From positions 1,994 through 65,993 of the forward strand of contig MU859121.1 of assembly GCA_033297205.1 (NCBI GenBank): DNA of 64,000 bases, given 5' to 3'. Shown here in pieces: positions 20,915 through 31,645 of this stretch. This DNA is from Pseudoneurospora amorphoporcata. Lineage: Eukaryota > Ascomycota > Sordariomycetes > Sordariales > Sordariaceae. Position 1 is the stretch's first letter. Every line of letters starts with the position of its first letter. Under the pieces are notes generated by a model that saw only the letters and a program-made list of their open reading frames with translations, did no database searches and was not told the origin of the DNA. The position numbers and the translations under genes were made by a program.

Positions 20915-22976
20915 ATGCATATCCACTCCCTTCTTGCCCTGACCCTGGCGGCCACCACCTCGGCCTTGCCCTCCCTTCCAGAATGTCTCATGAACGACGA
21001 GAGCCGCTCTCGCGCCTGCCGCGCGGTTGGCTCCGTGCAGAGCAAGCCCGAGAATTTCGACGGCCAAAAGCAGCAGAACCGCGGCGGTCTCCAGGATCAG
21101 ATCGAGTATGCCGATCAGCAAATCGGCAAGGAGATCGAGTGCCCCGAGTGCGGCAAGAACATCGTCGGTGACCTGGCCCAGTCCGGATCCATCGGACATA
21201 ACAACATGGTCACTGGCCAGGGTGAGCAGCAGCTTGACATGACCAATGGTAAGACCCATGAGGAGTGGATTGGTATGGGCCAGAAGCAGCAGGACGCTAT
21301 GGTGAGTCTCCAGAAACTCCCCTATCTCAACCATTGTCGATTCTTGACAACACACCCTGACTAACAACTCTTCTATCACGATGCAGCCCCATGGCCAGAA
21401 GTCCAACTTCAACATTGGCCAGAACCAGAAGCGCAACCAGCACTTCGGCCAGCTCTTCAACGGCCAGTCCAACACCTACGGCTCCATGAACATGGACACC
21501 GGCAAGACCCAGCAAGATGAGCTTATCATCAAGGGTCAAGGCATGACCCAGGAGCTCTACAACTCTATGGGACGCATTCAGCAGCGTGACACCACCCACA
21601 ACTGGGGCAACCAGCTCTACCAGGACCAGAATGACCAGCAGGAACAGTTCAACAAGGGTACCCAGCATATGAACACCGGCGGTAGCAACACTAACGGCAT
21701 CATCCAGGACTTCAACAAGGGCCAGGGAGTCCAACAGCTGTACAATGGCCAGCAGATGGACAACCAGCTGTACAAGATCGGCCAGAACGGTATCCTCATG
21801 ACCACCGCCCCCAACCATCAGCAGGAACAGTTCAACAAGGGCCAACAGACTCAGCAGCTCTACAACGGCCAGCAGACTCACCAGCAGTGGAACAACGGTC
21901 CCAATGATATCCTCATGACTACTCACCAGTTCTACCAGGGCCAGCCCATCAATACCCAGCAGCTCAACAAGGGTCAGGGTATCCAACAGCTTAACAAGGG
22001 ACAAGGTATCCAGCAGCTGCACAACGGCCAGCAGGTGGACAACCAGCTATACAAGACCGGCCAGAACAGTATATTGATGACCACCGCCCCCAACCATCAG
22101 CAGGAACAGTTCAACAAGGGCCAACAGACTCAGCAGCTCTACAACGGCCAGCAGACTCACCAGCAGTGGAACAACGGTCCCAATGATATCCTCATGACTA
22201 CTCACCAGTTCTACCAGGGCCAGCCCATCAATACCCAGCAGCTCAACAAGGGTCAGGGTATCCAACAGCTTAACAAGGGACAAGGTATCCAGCAGCTGCA
22301 CAACGGCCAGCAGGTGGACAACCAGCTGTACAAGACCGGCCAGAACAGTATATTGATGACCACCAACCCCAACCACCAGCAGGAGCAGTTCAACAAAGGC
22401 CACCAGACCCAAGAGATGTTCAAGTCCGGCAACAACAACGGCATCCAAGCCCGTCATGAGATCACCCAGACTGGTATCGCCGAGCACTTCGATGGCCTGA
22501 ACAAGCAGGGTCAGGAGATGTTCGACGACAAGCAGGGCCAGTCTGAGCAGTTCACCGACAAGACCACTGGGCAGGAGCGGTTCAGCGGCAACGCCCAGAG
22601 CAAGCCGACGGAGGAGTGGATCAACAATGGCGAGCAGCAATCCCAAATCGCCGGCGGCCAGAACAAGCAGGGTCAAGAGCTCATCGATGGCCAGAACAAG
22701 CAGGGTCAAGAGCTCATCGATGGCCAGAACAAGCAGGGTCAAGAGCTCATCGATGGCCAGAACAAGCAAGGTCAGCAAATGAACATCATCACCGGCCAGG
22801 GCAAGACTCAAGAGCAGTGGACCAAGGACGGCAACCAGCAAGAACTCCTAGTCTTCACCCCCCAGCAAATGCTCAACTTCGTCACCGGACAGGCCAAGGC
22901 CGGCCAGCAGTGGGTTAGGGAGCAAATCGTTCAGAACGGAAAGCAGCAGGCAGTTTGGACTTGTGACTCGTGCTGA
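20915..22976 (+). CDS. Secreted Gln/Asn/Gly-rich repeat protein
   Basis: Exons 20915-21301 and 21387-22976 (GTGAGT donor, GCAG acceptor, phase 0) encode 658 aa. Residues 1-17 (MHIHSLLALTLAATTSA) form a signal peptide. A short Cys-containing head (CLMNDESRSRACRA and ECPECGK) precedes about 500 residues of imperfect repeats built on GQ, NKGQ and LYNGQQ words. These include two near-identical 93-residue units and three exact copies of an 11-residue unit. The chain ends in VWTCDSC, so CxxC pairs stand on both sides of the repeat. There are almost no other Cys and few hydrophobic residues, with no membrane segment or GPI tail. I do not recognise the family. The composition suggests an extracellular, disordered, possibly self-associating or wall-associated protein; that is inference. 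Confidence 0.8.
21798..22355 (+). repeat. Two tandem 279-bp in-frame repeat units
   Basis: Copy one runs 21798-22076 and copy two 22077-22355. They appear identical to the eye except for CTATAC versus CTGTAC near their ends and a diverged 5' boundary. Each encodes 93 residues, so copy-number change would keep the frame. Confidence 0.9.
22656..22766 (+). repeat. 33-bp tandem repeats in the coding sequence
   Basis: Three exact copies (22656, 22689, 22722) encode GQNKQGQELID. A fourth, partial copy begins at 22755 and diverges after six or seven codons. Confidence 0.9.
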
Positions 22977-23957
22977 TTTACTGACTGAACAGAAACAGGA
23001 GAGAGGGTTATGAGGACGGAGGTAGAGGTACGAAGATAGGTTTTTTTTTTTTTTTTTGGACGATTGAGGGGAGATGCGGAGGAGGAGGATGGTGATGACG
23101 GGAGTGATGACGAGAATGATGGAAATTGGGACTGGCTGGGTCTTGGGTGGTAACAAGGAAAGGAAGGTAAAATGGGTATAGTGTATGATTGATGCCTTGG
23201 ACTTGGATCGTTCTTCAACATCTACACTCGCTTGGTGTTGAAAGACTGTTCTTTCAGGATGACGATGCATTTCTCATTAGTGATTGGTTAGCATAGCAAT
23301 GAAGTCGCTCGTTGAAAAGTTGCTGATCCAAGCTGCACTAGAAGCGAGATGAGAGGGAAGTGAAGTGCTGGTGAAGAGTCTTGGAAGTTAAAGAGGACTC
23401 GGAATCTCACAGGGTCTTTGAAGACTCTTCACCTGCTCTTCACTTTAGTTCTAACGCCCTACCCTTTGCTACTTCCATCCGAAGAAGTCTTGAGTGTAGT
23501 TGCACATAAATGGAAGAAAGAAGGAGTGTTTTCTTGCCAGTGAAACTTGTTCCCCAACGTATACACATACAACCAACAACACCCAAATTTGGAAAGCCGA
23601 GCATCAAACGCCATTGTCTCATTCATCATTCCTCTTATAAACAATCATCCCTTGCGTATCGTATCTCACTCAAGTCCGGTTTCCATTCCATGCCAGTCGT
23701 TTAGTCGGTTGGTCATTGACAACATTACTAGTATATACATGTAGACATAATGATACCCAAAAAAGTTTGATCCTTTCGAGTTTTCCAAACGCTCCTCCAG
23801 TTTCCCCCATCCCATTCCTTCTCCTTTCATCCTAATAACGATATCCTCCGGTATATATATATGAATCGAGTCGTGGGCGGGTATACATCACGTCAATCAT
23901 CAAAATACCACCATCCCACATCCCCTATTTTCTTCAGCCAACTTCAGGTCCTTCGTC
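22977..23957. other. Convergent intergenic region
   Basis: About 1 kb between the 3' ends of the repeat protein and the PPxY membrane protein. It contains a T17-18 run near 23040-23057 and no coding signal. Confidence 0.5.
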
Positions 23958-25922
23958 TCATGGTTCTGCATCTGCCGCCGTCCTCCTCGCCGAACTCCCA
24001 TTTCTGGTTATGCCTTCCCCTACAGGAGGACTCTGGCTCTCCTTATCCCTCGCCGCTGTCGTACTCCTAACGCTTTCTGCGCGACTGATATCCGCAGTGG
24101 TAGTGCCGCTTCCGCTTCCCTTTTCTTTCTCCACCTGGTTATTTATTTGGATGGTCCTCTCCGGCTCTTTGCCTTTTGCCGTTACTGGTGTTTCCTCGCC
24201 CGACTCACTCTCCGTTGATGTCCGGAAGCCTTCCGAGACCGAGTTTCGAGCTGCGCTGCTCTCTGCTTGGGGCGTTCCTGGTGTTATGTTGATGTTCGGG
24301 GGAGCAAATATTTTCCCGGTATTGTCACTGCTCTCTCCTATCCTGCTCTCCTGTTCCGGTTCGACAACGATAAGCGGAACTGAGTCGAGACGCAGACTTG
24401 GCAATCCGGTCGGTAGATTCCCGGTACCAACACCTCCCCCACCAGAGATGCTCCTTTGGTGAGCAAGCGTCCTGCCTCCATCTGTGCGCGCAGAGGGTGA
24501 CGACAACATCGAAGACGTCTCTTCGGCTAATGGCGCAAGCGCTGGTGACGGACCGGGGTATTCTGGGGGTGGCTCGTTGTACGGAAGTGGTGTCAGACTG
24601 GTGGGGCTGTTCCTACCAGATACAGCCGCAGAGGCAACCGGGGAGCGGAAGGGAGTCAGATCATCCAGGCGCACGTCTTCGTACCCTGGGGGAGGTGGCA
24701 TATTAACAGCGCCCAGGTCAGCATCATCGGCATCGATCATCTCGGAGCTGGATCCAGCGCGTGGGGTGTTGGCAGACGAGTTTGCCCTGGACCTGGATAT
24801 CGATCGTCCGCGCTCGTGGCTGTCGCGAGTAGCAACGCTGAACGTGCTGCTACCACCCGCTCCAGTCAATGGTGTCGCGATAGCCGGAGAATCGAGGAAC
24901 TGGTCACCTAATCTGGACGTGTCGACACTAAGCGAGCTCGAGTCCCTCCGATGATGGGTGGCAGCTGAAGTACTAGGCCTTCGACCCTGCTGCGACGCCG
25001 CCATGCTCGCTGCGTCGCTCAGCAACCCGACTCTCTCGCTTTCCGTGCTGTTAGCCCGGATGCGCGTGCCGTCCGCCCTGGCGACACCCAAGTCCGCATA
25101 CTGCACGCTGCTCGTCGCGCGCGATCGCAACTCCCTGATGCGATTGTGTTCCTCACGAAGCACCTCCAGCTCCTCGGTATTCCGCGTCGTCTGAACCCGC
25201 GCCTGCTCTCTAATCTGGCGCAAAGCCGCAGAGTTATGGGTTTGCCGGGCTTCTTGCCTAAGTCGTCGCCGCTCCTCCCGCTCTTGGTTCGCGCGCCGCC
25301 TCGCCACACGAATCTGGTACAGCGCCTCCATCTCCTCGTCGCGCAGATGCTCCTCGTCCTCGGCAGTCGGCATCTCCACCACCACGTCAATACCGTCGCG
25401 CTCGCCTTCTCTGCCTAGCACTTGCTCGTTCTCGGCCGGGGCTGGTCGGTAGGCCGGAAGTGTCATGATGCTGCGGATCGACTGGTTACGGTTCACCTCA
25501 GCTGCCGTTCCTCCCGCTCCTGTTCCGCCGGCTGCGGCAGTCCGAGCGTTCACCGTAGCGAGTGCCTCCTCCATGTTGTCCTGGTTTGCCCGGTTGTGGC
25601 TGTTGTACTCTTCGTCGCTGCCGGCCTGGGCGTAGGCATGTTTGACGGCCGGAACCTTCCAATTGGTCCATAATCGCTTGAAGAAGGGCGTGGGTACGTA
25701 TTTCGGGTTGGGATGCCTGGCGCGGATGACGCGTAACGTGAGGGTGATGGATAATATTAGGACAATTACGGCAACGACGATGGCGACAATCTGCGACGAG
25801 AGCAAGTGTTAGAAGGCACCAGGTGGTCTGAACAGGAGATGGCCTACAATGCTGGTTTTCGTGGGCTTGTGGGAGGAGGGAGCATTCGGGTCGTCCACGC
25901 GTGGCCATAACCTGGTTGCCAT
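23958..25922 (-). CDS. Single-pass membrane protein with PPxY motifs, unknown function
   Basis: Exons 25922-25848 and 25790-23958 join in phase 0 across a 57-bp intron, giving 635 aa. A short hydrophilic N-terminus (ATRLWPRVDDPN) precedes one membrane helix (IVAIVVAVIVLILSITLTLRVI, ~residues 26-47), then a long polar tail. The tail has an Arg/Glu-rich, probably coiled-coil stretch (RREERRRLRQEARQ to EELEVLREEHNRIRELRSR, ~residues 185-255) and then Ser/Pro/Thr-rich disorder. Two PPxY-type sites are visible, PPPPGYEDV (~390) and EPPPEYPG (~430). PPxY motifs bind WW domains of Nedd4/Rsp5 ubiquitin ligases, so the protein could be an Rsp5 adaptor at an endomembrane; this is inference. An upstream in-frame ATG at 25991 would add 23 residues. 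The boundary and frame are firm, the function is not. Confidence 0.75.
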
Positions 25923-27874
25923 TGTAACGGCATTAGGTTTCAGTGACGTGGGAGAAGCCCGAATTGGTATCCGTAAATATGGTACAGGCATTATGGCTAG
26001 TGTTTGATATGTATGATGGTGTGTATGGAGTAATGTCGAAGAAGCGGCCGCGTCGACGCTTAATGGGTTAAAATTATCGTCCAGGACTATGAAGACCGAT
26101 GTATCTGCATTGCTCTTGGTTGTCTTCTGGTGATGGAAAGCAAGGTCTTGAACCTGGAAGAGGCAAGTCGGCAGTCGTCACACAGCCCTCGGCAAGTTAA
26201 CAACGCCAATGGGAGTGAGGATATGTGGTTGGGGGCGGTTCCGGTCTCCAACAGGTCGCAATACGCGGTGATATACGTCTCTGTACAACGGTTCGACGGG
26301 AGTGATAGTTCCTTAATATCGGTGCAGATATGCAGAGGTTAGAGTCGTGTATGTAATAAGGTTGAAGCAGTATTGACACAGTCTGCTATACGTGGAGATA
26401 TACGACTAGTAAGCAGATGACGATGGTAACAAAAGTCCGCCTTGGCGGCTAACAAGTCGACCAAAATGAAGTTGAAGAGAACAAGAGGGAAATCGATATC
26501 ATGCTCGCATTTCGCAGAAAGGTCACCTACCTAATCTTTCGGTAAGGCGGGCGGGCAAGCGTGCGACCTGGAGGGCTGGAAAGTGGAAGCCAAGAGGGAA
26601 CGTTCGGGCAGGGAAAGTCCTCGCTGAGTCGAGCCAGTCAGGCCATCCACTGGGCAGTGCCACCGAGCGTATCCGCCCCAGGGGCACTGCATCAAAACAA
26701 CACTCAAGTCCCACAGTGGATGTCCCAGAACGTTCATTTTCATTTGCAAGGAAACTTATTCTGACGACATTCAACCACTACCCAACGTCCACGAACACTC
26801 TCCCACATGACAATGATATCCCAAAATTATCATCAAATATCATGTGGCTGACGTTGGCCCTCGGTCTCTTGTCCATGTCTAACTAGGCTCACTGCCATGG
26901 TCGGACCCTATTGTGGCTTTATCTGGGGTCGATCTCTTCGAAACTGAAGTTATACTACCAAGGCGGATCCCGATGGAGTGGCTGGGAACCTGGACGTCTG
27001 ACGGGATCACCACTGCCACTCTTTTCTTGAGGTTACCACCACCACTCGATCCTCTCCTCTGCCCAGATCGACAGGCTTATATATCCAGGCTGTGCTTGTC
27101 TCTGTCGCCCGCTTGTCCTTGGTCTACACTGACTAGTCTATATACACTACGGACTACGGTGCAAAGGGTTCAAAGAAGAAGCTTGTTTAAAGTTAGAAGC
27201 GAAAAAGGACCTAGATCCTAGATCACCACCACGAGCTCTCCCTGCCATCCATCTTTTTATTTCCAATCGACGCTAGCACGCAATCAATTCCACGTCGAGA
27301 CCCATCCCCGCATACGCCGCCCTTGTCCTTGCGATACCCTTAACCGACATGTCCGAGCTAGCTGCGCACTTTAAACACACACTCGCACTAGGATATGAAA
27401 CCGCTTTCGCCATCCAATGATACTTGCCCATCCGTACTCGGCACGGCCGGATTTGGGGTCGTTTATTGCTTCTTCCTTCTCTGGGTCTGCGGGGTACGAG
27501 GCGAGATGCAGTATCGGACTTGGACATGTTACTGAGACTTTTGTGCCTCAAGAACATTCTTATTGTACTTCTAGAAAAGTTGAAAGCTGTTGCCTGTTCC
27601 GATTTAATTACCGAAAGACAAACAAACATTGACTATCGGACAGCCACCATTGATTTTGATGGTTCGATGGCTGCCAGCGTGTTCCACCAAAGCACCTATG
27701 GTTGCTGAAGTTCTACTCGGCGCTTACCAAGAACTATCCAATTTGCAAAGCTGCAGAGATGGACATCCTCCGTGATAGTATTCAAAGATGGGCAGTCAGG
27801 CAGTCTTCTTGTTCCACCTAATACGGATTCTCATCAGCCAAAGCCACTCTCACTTCATCAAAGGGGAACGGAAC
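25923..27874. other. Intergenic region, no gene seen
   Basis: This 1.95-kb region lies between the PPxY protein start and the 3' end of the carrier-like gene. Frames of up to about 118 codons occur (for example minus 27273-27629) but show no motif or similarity I recognise. Confidence 0.5.
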
Positions 27875-29264
27875 TCACAGATCAAGGAACAACTTCCACC
27901 AGACGGAAAACATCAACCCCTGAAGACCATTGCACAAGATCCGGGTCTTCAACCCGCGACCAAGCAAGCCCTTGATGCCATCATTGACAATGATCAACCT
28001 CGCTGCTTCGGCTGCACCAGACATCAAATGTTAGCGTAAACCATCCCCTCAAAGGATCAAGAGGAAGCAAAACTGTCCATCCGCTTTTTTCACTCACAAT
28101 AAGAAACCTTCTTATCATTAACCTGCCGATACGTCTTCACCACCCTCAGCGAGTTCGACACCGAATCAGACACGACACTCGCCACGAACCCCGCAAATGC
28201 CAGCCTCAGCAACCAGATTGCTAACTCCGGTCCTTCGCCGGCTCCGGTGTAATCTCCAGCAGATAATCATGCGTGGCATACCAGGGGTAGTTGCCGACGA
28301 ACGTGGCAGCGGCCGTCGCGAAGGCGCCCCACCAGAGACTGCCGACGCCGTCGGTCTTGATGCGCTGTCGGAGGATCGCGGTACCTCGGGATCCTTGCGC
28401 TTGAAGCGTCGTTTTTAAAGTGTCGATGGGCGTGAGGATCATGCGGAAGGCGGCGGCGCAGAGAGACGCAAAAATGTCCTGGATGGTGATGGGCAGACGT
28501 TTGAGGAAGGAGTTGGATTGCAGGAGGGCGAGGATGCCGGCGTTGGCGGCGGTGTCGCCGAAACGGGCTGCTGGGCCTGAATTCATCATGTTTCTTGGTT
28601 AGAGCTCGAAAAGGTGAGGAAAAGGGTGTTGTGATACGGAATCTCATCTCACTCGCCTTGAAAGAGAGCAGCTCCCATCCCGTCGTAGTACCGCCGGAGG
28701 CCACCCTGTCGGTAGAGAGTCTTGGTGGCGGTGGTGAAGGAGGTGCCGAACCGGTATTGGTAGTTCATGATTGTTCGTAACGGCTTTGTACGCGTAAGTC
28801 TCTTGATTAATGTCATCAAAGGTGAGAGTCACTTACCATCAAAAGCAGCACCTGAAGCACCATAGCCGCAGCACCACTTATACCTCCTCCCATGGCCCGT
28901 TTGAGAGCACCCTTGAAATCGAACTAGAGGCGATATCTATCAGCACCGATCCAAGCCAATTTCCGAGTTAAACAACCTCGGGCGGAGTTTGAGACTCACG
29001 TTGACATCCGCGCCAGCATCGATCCAAGCCTTTGACAAAAACACCCGTCACGGTGATCGCAGCAACAGCCCAGAATATACTCCACGCGAAGTAGCTGCGG
29101 GTATATCTGCTTCCTTCATTTTGTTCCGATTCTTCAACAGTATCATTATCCGGCCCTGCTCGGGGGTCATCTTTGCTTATCAGGAGCGGTGTTTCTTCGT
29201 TGATGGTGGTTGCCTCGCTTTGGCCGCTTTCGATATCATCGTCGGTGGTTTTGGTAGGTGGCAT
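27875..29264 (-). pseudogene. Mitochondrial-carrier-like gene with two frameshifts
   Basis: Five exons can be traced: 29264-29000, 28923-28837, 28783-28657, 28576-28098 and 28011-27875. They encode an atypical solute-carrier-25-like protein of about 364 codons. An N-terminal membrane segment leads to carrier-type blocks such as FRMILTPIDTLKTTLQAQG (a degenerate PxDxxKxxxQ signature) and GLLGRGLKTRILCNGLQG. The frame is broken twice. One extra A lies in AAAGGC at 29029-29033, after TVTGVFVK. One base is missing near 28228-28232, where PEPAKD should continue PELAIWLLRL; here a CCC run appears shortened to CC. Exon lengths (265 and 479 nt) miss the phase demanded by their neighbours by exactly these single bases, which supports real indels over mis-splicing. 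Intron 3 has a GC donor. Because both indels sit in homopolymers, base-calling error is the alternative. Confidence 0.65.
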
Positions 29265-29800
29265 GGTTTCATCAAGGCAGAATATCTAACGATCAGGACG
29301 AAGTGAGGTTTGATGATGAAGACACTCTCGTTCTTGATTGAGTTATAGTTGAATTCCAGGTGGATGTTGTGTTTCGTTTTGTTAGAGAGATGTTGCTGAT
29401 CTCCCGGCTGATCCCAGCCGTATCCCCCGCACGCAGCGGATTACCAATCGATGATGGCGTGCTAACCTCAGCCCGTTCCGCTTTGGTGGCCAGCATGGTC
29501 GTCCATCTATCTACCTTTTTGAGGTTTGGAGTTCTCTCATCGGGATGTTGAGGTATTTGTTTCTATATAGGTCGATCCATTAAGTGGAATATCAAGGTAG
29601 GCAACTGACATCCAACTGATCAATCCCATGTCACGGTATGTGGTGCCTTGTGCAACATGGAGGACATTTAACAAGAACCAAGTCAGCAAATATGATCCAG
29701 AAATCGTTAGCAAACTAGTTATGCGTTTCATATCTTGACCATGACGTCTTTCGACCTCCAGACACCCTTCGTTTCCCAAATTCACCATGCTTGAAAACCC
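29265..29800. other. Intergenic region between carrier-like gene and amidase 3' end
   Basis: This 536-bp stretch has no recognised coding signal. It would contain the promoter of the carrier-like gene. Confidence 0.5.
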
Positions 29801-31275
29801 TTACCAACCCCCCTTCCCCCCGCCCACACCCATTCCAATCCCGATAACATCCCCCACCTCCGTCTTCGGCACCAAATACGGCCTCACTTGTTCCCTAACC
29901 TTCGTCCTCTGCTCAAACGCATACGCCAACCCAATCAGCCTTTCCTCACCAAACCTCTCCCCCATAAACGCGCAATCCAAACGGCAACCCCGGCGCCACC
30001 AGCCATTGGTTTCCATACCCATTCTTCAGTTTGTTCGCATCATCAGGGTACTTCCCCATCGGCACCGAGATCACCGGACTTCCCAGCACCGCTGGCAACC
30101 CCACGGAAAAAATGGTAGGCAAAACCATCGCATCAAGACTATGGTTCTTGAGCGCGCCAAAGAGCCCCATCTCGCCAGCGTAGTGCTGCAAAGCGGTGTA
30201 ATTCCCCCACGCCTCTGCTTCGCTGGTCGTGGAACTGACATTAAAGGTGCGGTCCCAGGATAGCGTGTCATGCGTTGCCCATTCCTCCCGCTCGTCAGAG
30301 TGCGTAAACCGCTCGACGTCTTTCAAGGAAGTCATGTTGTGCGGGTTGACAGTCAGCTGCGAAAAGTAAGAAGCCAGGCTGCGGGGGAAATCGGTGTTCA
30401 TGACGATGGACTCGAAGGACAAGTTTTCCTTCTTGAGGGTCTCGTAGCCGGGCAGCAAGAGATCGTCGATGATGGTGGCGCCGGCGGAGCGGAGAATGGA
30501 AAGAGCGGTTTCGAAGGCCGGGAGGAGGGGGGCGTAGGCGGGATCGTAAACTTCGATCACATTACGCGGGACGCCGATGCGAGCGCCGCGCAGGCGAAGT
30601 AGTCGCAGGCGCCGACATAGTCGGGGACTTTATCTTCGGAAAAGGGGATGGTGGAGGTGTAGTTGTCGTGGGGGTCGGGGCCGACGATGGCGGAGAGGAG
30701 GTAGGCGGCGTCTTTGACGGTGCGGGCCATGGGGCCGACGGTGTCTTGGTGCTGGGAGATTGGAACGACGAGGTAGCGAGAGGTTAGGCCGACGGAGGGC
30801 TTGATGCCTACGAGATTGTTAGCGTCCGATGGCAAGAGGATGGATCCGTGTGTCTCTGCTCCGAGAGAAGCTAGGGCTAGACCCAAAGAACTGGCTACGC
30901 CGCTGCCGGACGAAGACCCGGACGGGTCCTGCCGAGGATAGTATGCGCCCTCAGTCTGGCCTCCGGTGGCAGACCAGCCCGAAGTGTAGTTTTTGCTGCG
31001 AGCGTTGGCCCATTCAGACAGGTTTGTTTTCCCTAGAATGATAGCCCCGGCTTTCCTCAACTTGGCGGCCACTGTGCTGTCCTCGGGCACCTTGGCTCCG
31101 ACCAAAGCGTATGACCCGGCTGTATTGCCCATCTTGTCTGCCGTTGCGATGCTGTCCTTGAGCAGGATAGGGATGCCATGTAAGGGGCCTCTTATTGTGC
31201 CGTTTGTTCGCGCAGCGTCCAGCTCTGACGCCATGGTGAGGGCATCAGGGTTCAGCTGGGTGACCGCCTTGAGTG
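29801..31275 (-). pseudogene. Amidase-signature family gene, body portion, two frameshifts and missing 5' end
   Basis: The minus strand encodes the body of a fungal amidase (GatA-like amidase signature family). It begins TLKAVTQLNPDALTMASELD and carries LHGIPILLKDSIAT (catalytic Lys), QDPSGSSSGSGVASSLG (cis-Ser loop) and GAETHGSILLPSDANNLVGI (nucleophile Ser). All three triad residues are still present. The frame breaks near 30590, where DYFA should run on to LRGARIGVPRNVIEVYD and one base of a C run is missing. It breaks again near 29970-29973, where PGLPFGL should run on to AFMGERFGEERL and one extra C is present. No start or N-terminus lies upstream on this strand; the matching N-terminal piece lies on the opposite strand at 31409-31645. 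The intact enzyme would hydrolyse an amide; the substrate is unknown. Confidence 0.8.
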
Positions 31276-31306
31276 TCTGAGATGACCCTGAGATCGGCTG
31301 CACATG

Positions 31307-31314
31307 TATATAAA
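31307..31314 (+). promoter_or_regulatory. TATA-box-like sequence before the amidase N-terminal fragment
   Basis: TATATAAA lies about 95 bp upstream of the ATG of the inverted amidase fragment. The position suits a core promoter, but no transcription evidence is available. Confidence 0.4.
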
Positions 31315-31408
31315 CATCGCGGTGTACCGTGTTTCCCATTCAGCAGCTTCGCTCATTTGCGCTCGTAACAACTGTTGAGCCTTCACGTCATCTTTCACCT
31401 CGTCAAAG

Positions 31409-31645
31409 ATGAGGTTACTACAGTCTCTTTGTCTCCTCCCTCTAGCCACGGCGTTTGGGTCATCATGGCACTACAGTGCCTTCTCCTGGCAGAAGCCACT
31501 CTTGGGCTCAACAATCAACGGCGTACATTTTCCATCACTGTTGGATGCCGATCTTGAGGATCTGGCGGCCGGGCTCGAGAAAGGTTTATTTACCAGCGTC
31601 GATCTCGTCAATGCCTACAATCGACGTATTCTGGAGGAAGCCTGT
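31409..31645 (+). pseudogene. Amidase N-terminal fragment in inverted orientation
   Basis: Seventy-nine codons from ATG 31409 encode a signal-peptide-like start (MRLLQSLCLLPLATAFGSSW). The amidase N-terminal motif follows (FPSLLDADLEDLAAGLEKG and LFTSVDLVNAYNRRILEE), and then the reading stops at TAG. In related enzymes ARIxEVN is followed directly by xLxAVTxxNPDAL, which is exactly where the minus-strand body begins (about 31275). The two pieces are thus complementary halves of one gene, most simply separated by inversion of a segment of roughly 370 bp. A TATATAAA box at 31307-31314, about 100 bp before this ATG, has probably moved with the fragment. Confidence 0.75.

Noticed and set aside
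27273..27629. 118-codon minus-strand frame
   Set aside because: No domain or signal peptide, and a competing plus-strand frame overlaps it; not supportable as a gene.
29000..29100. Intron that would remove the exon-1 frameshift of the carrier-like gene (donor GTATAT, acceptor CAAAG)
   Set aside because: It would delete a clear hydrophobic membrane segment, and restoring one base makes the exon phase fit exactly. Kept only as an alternative to be tested by RNA.
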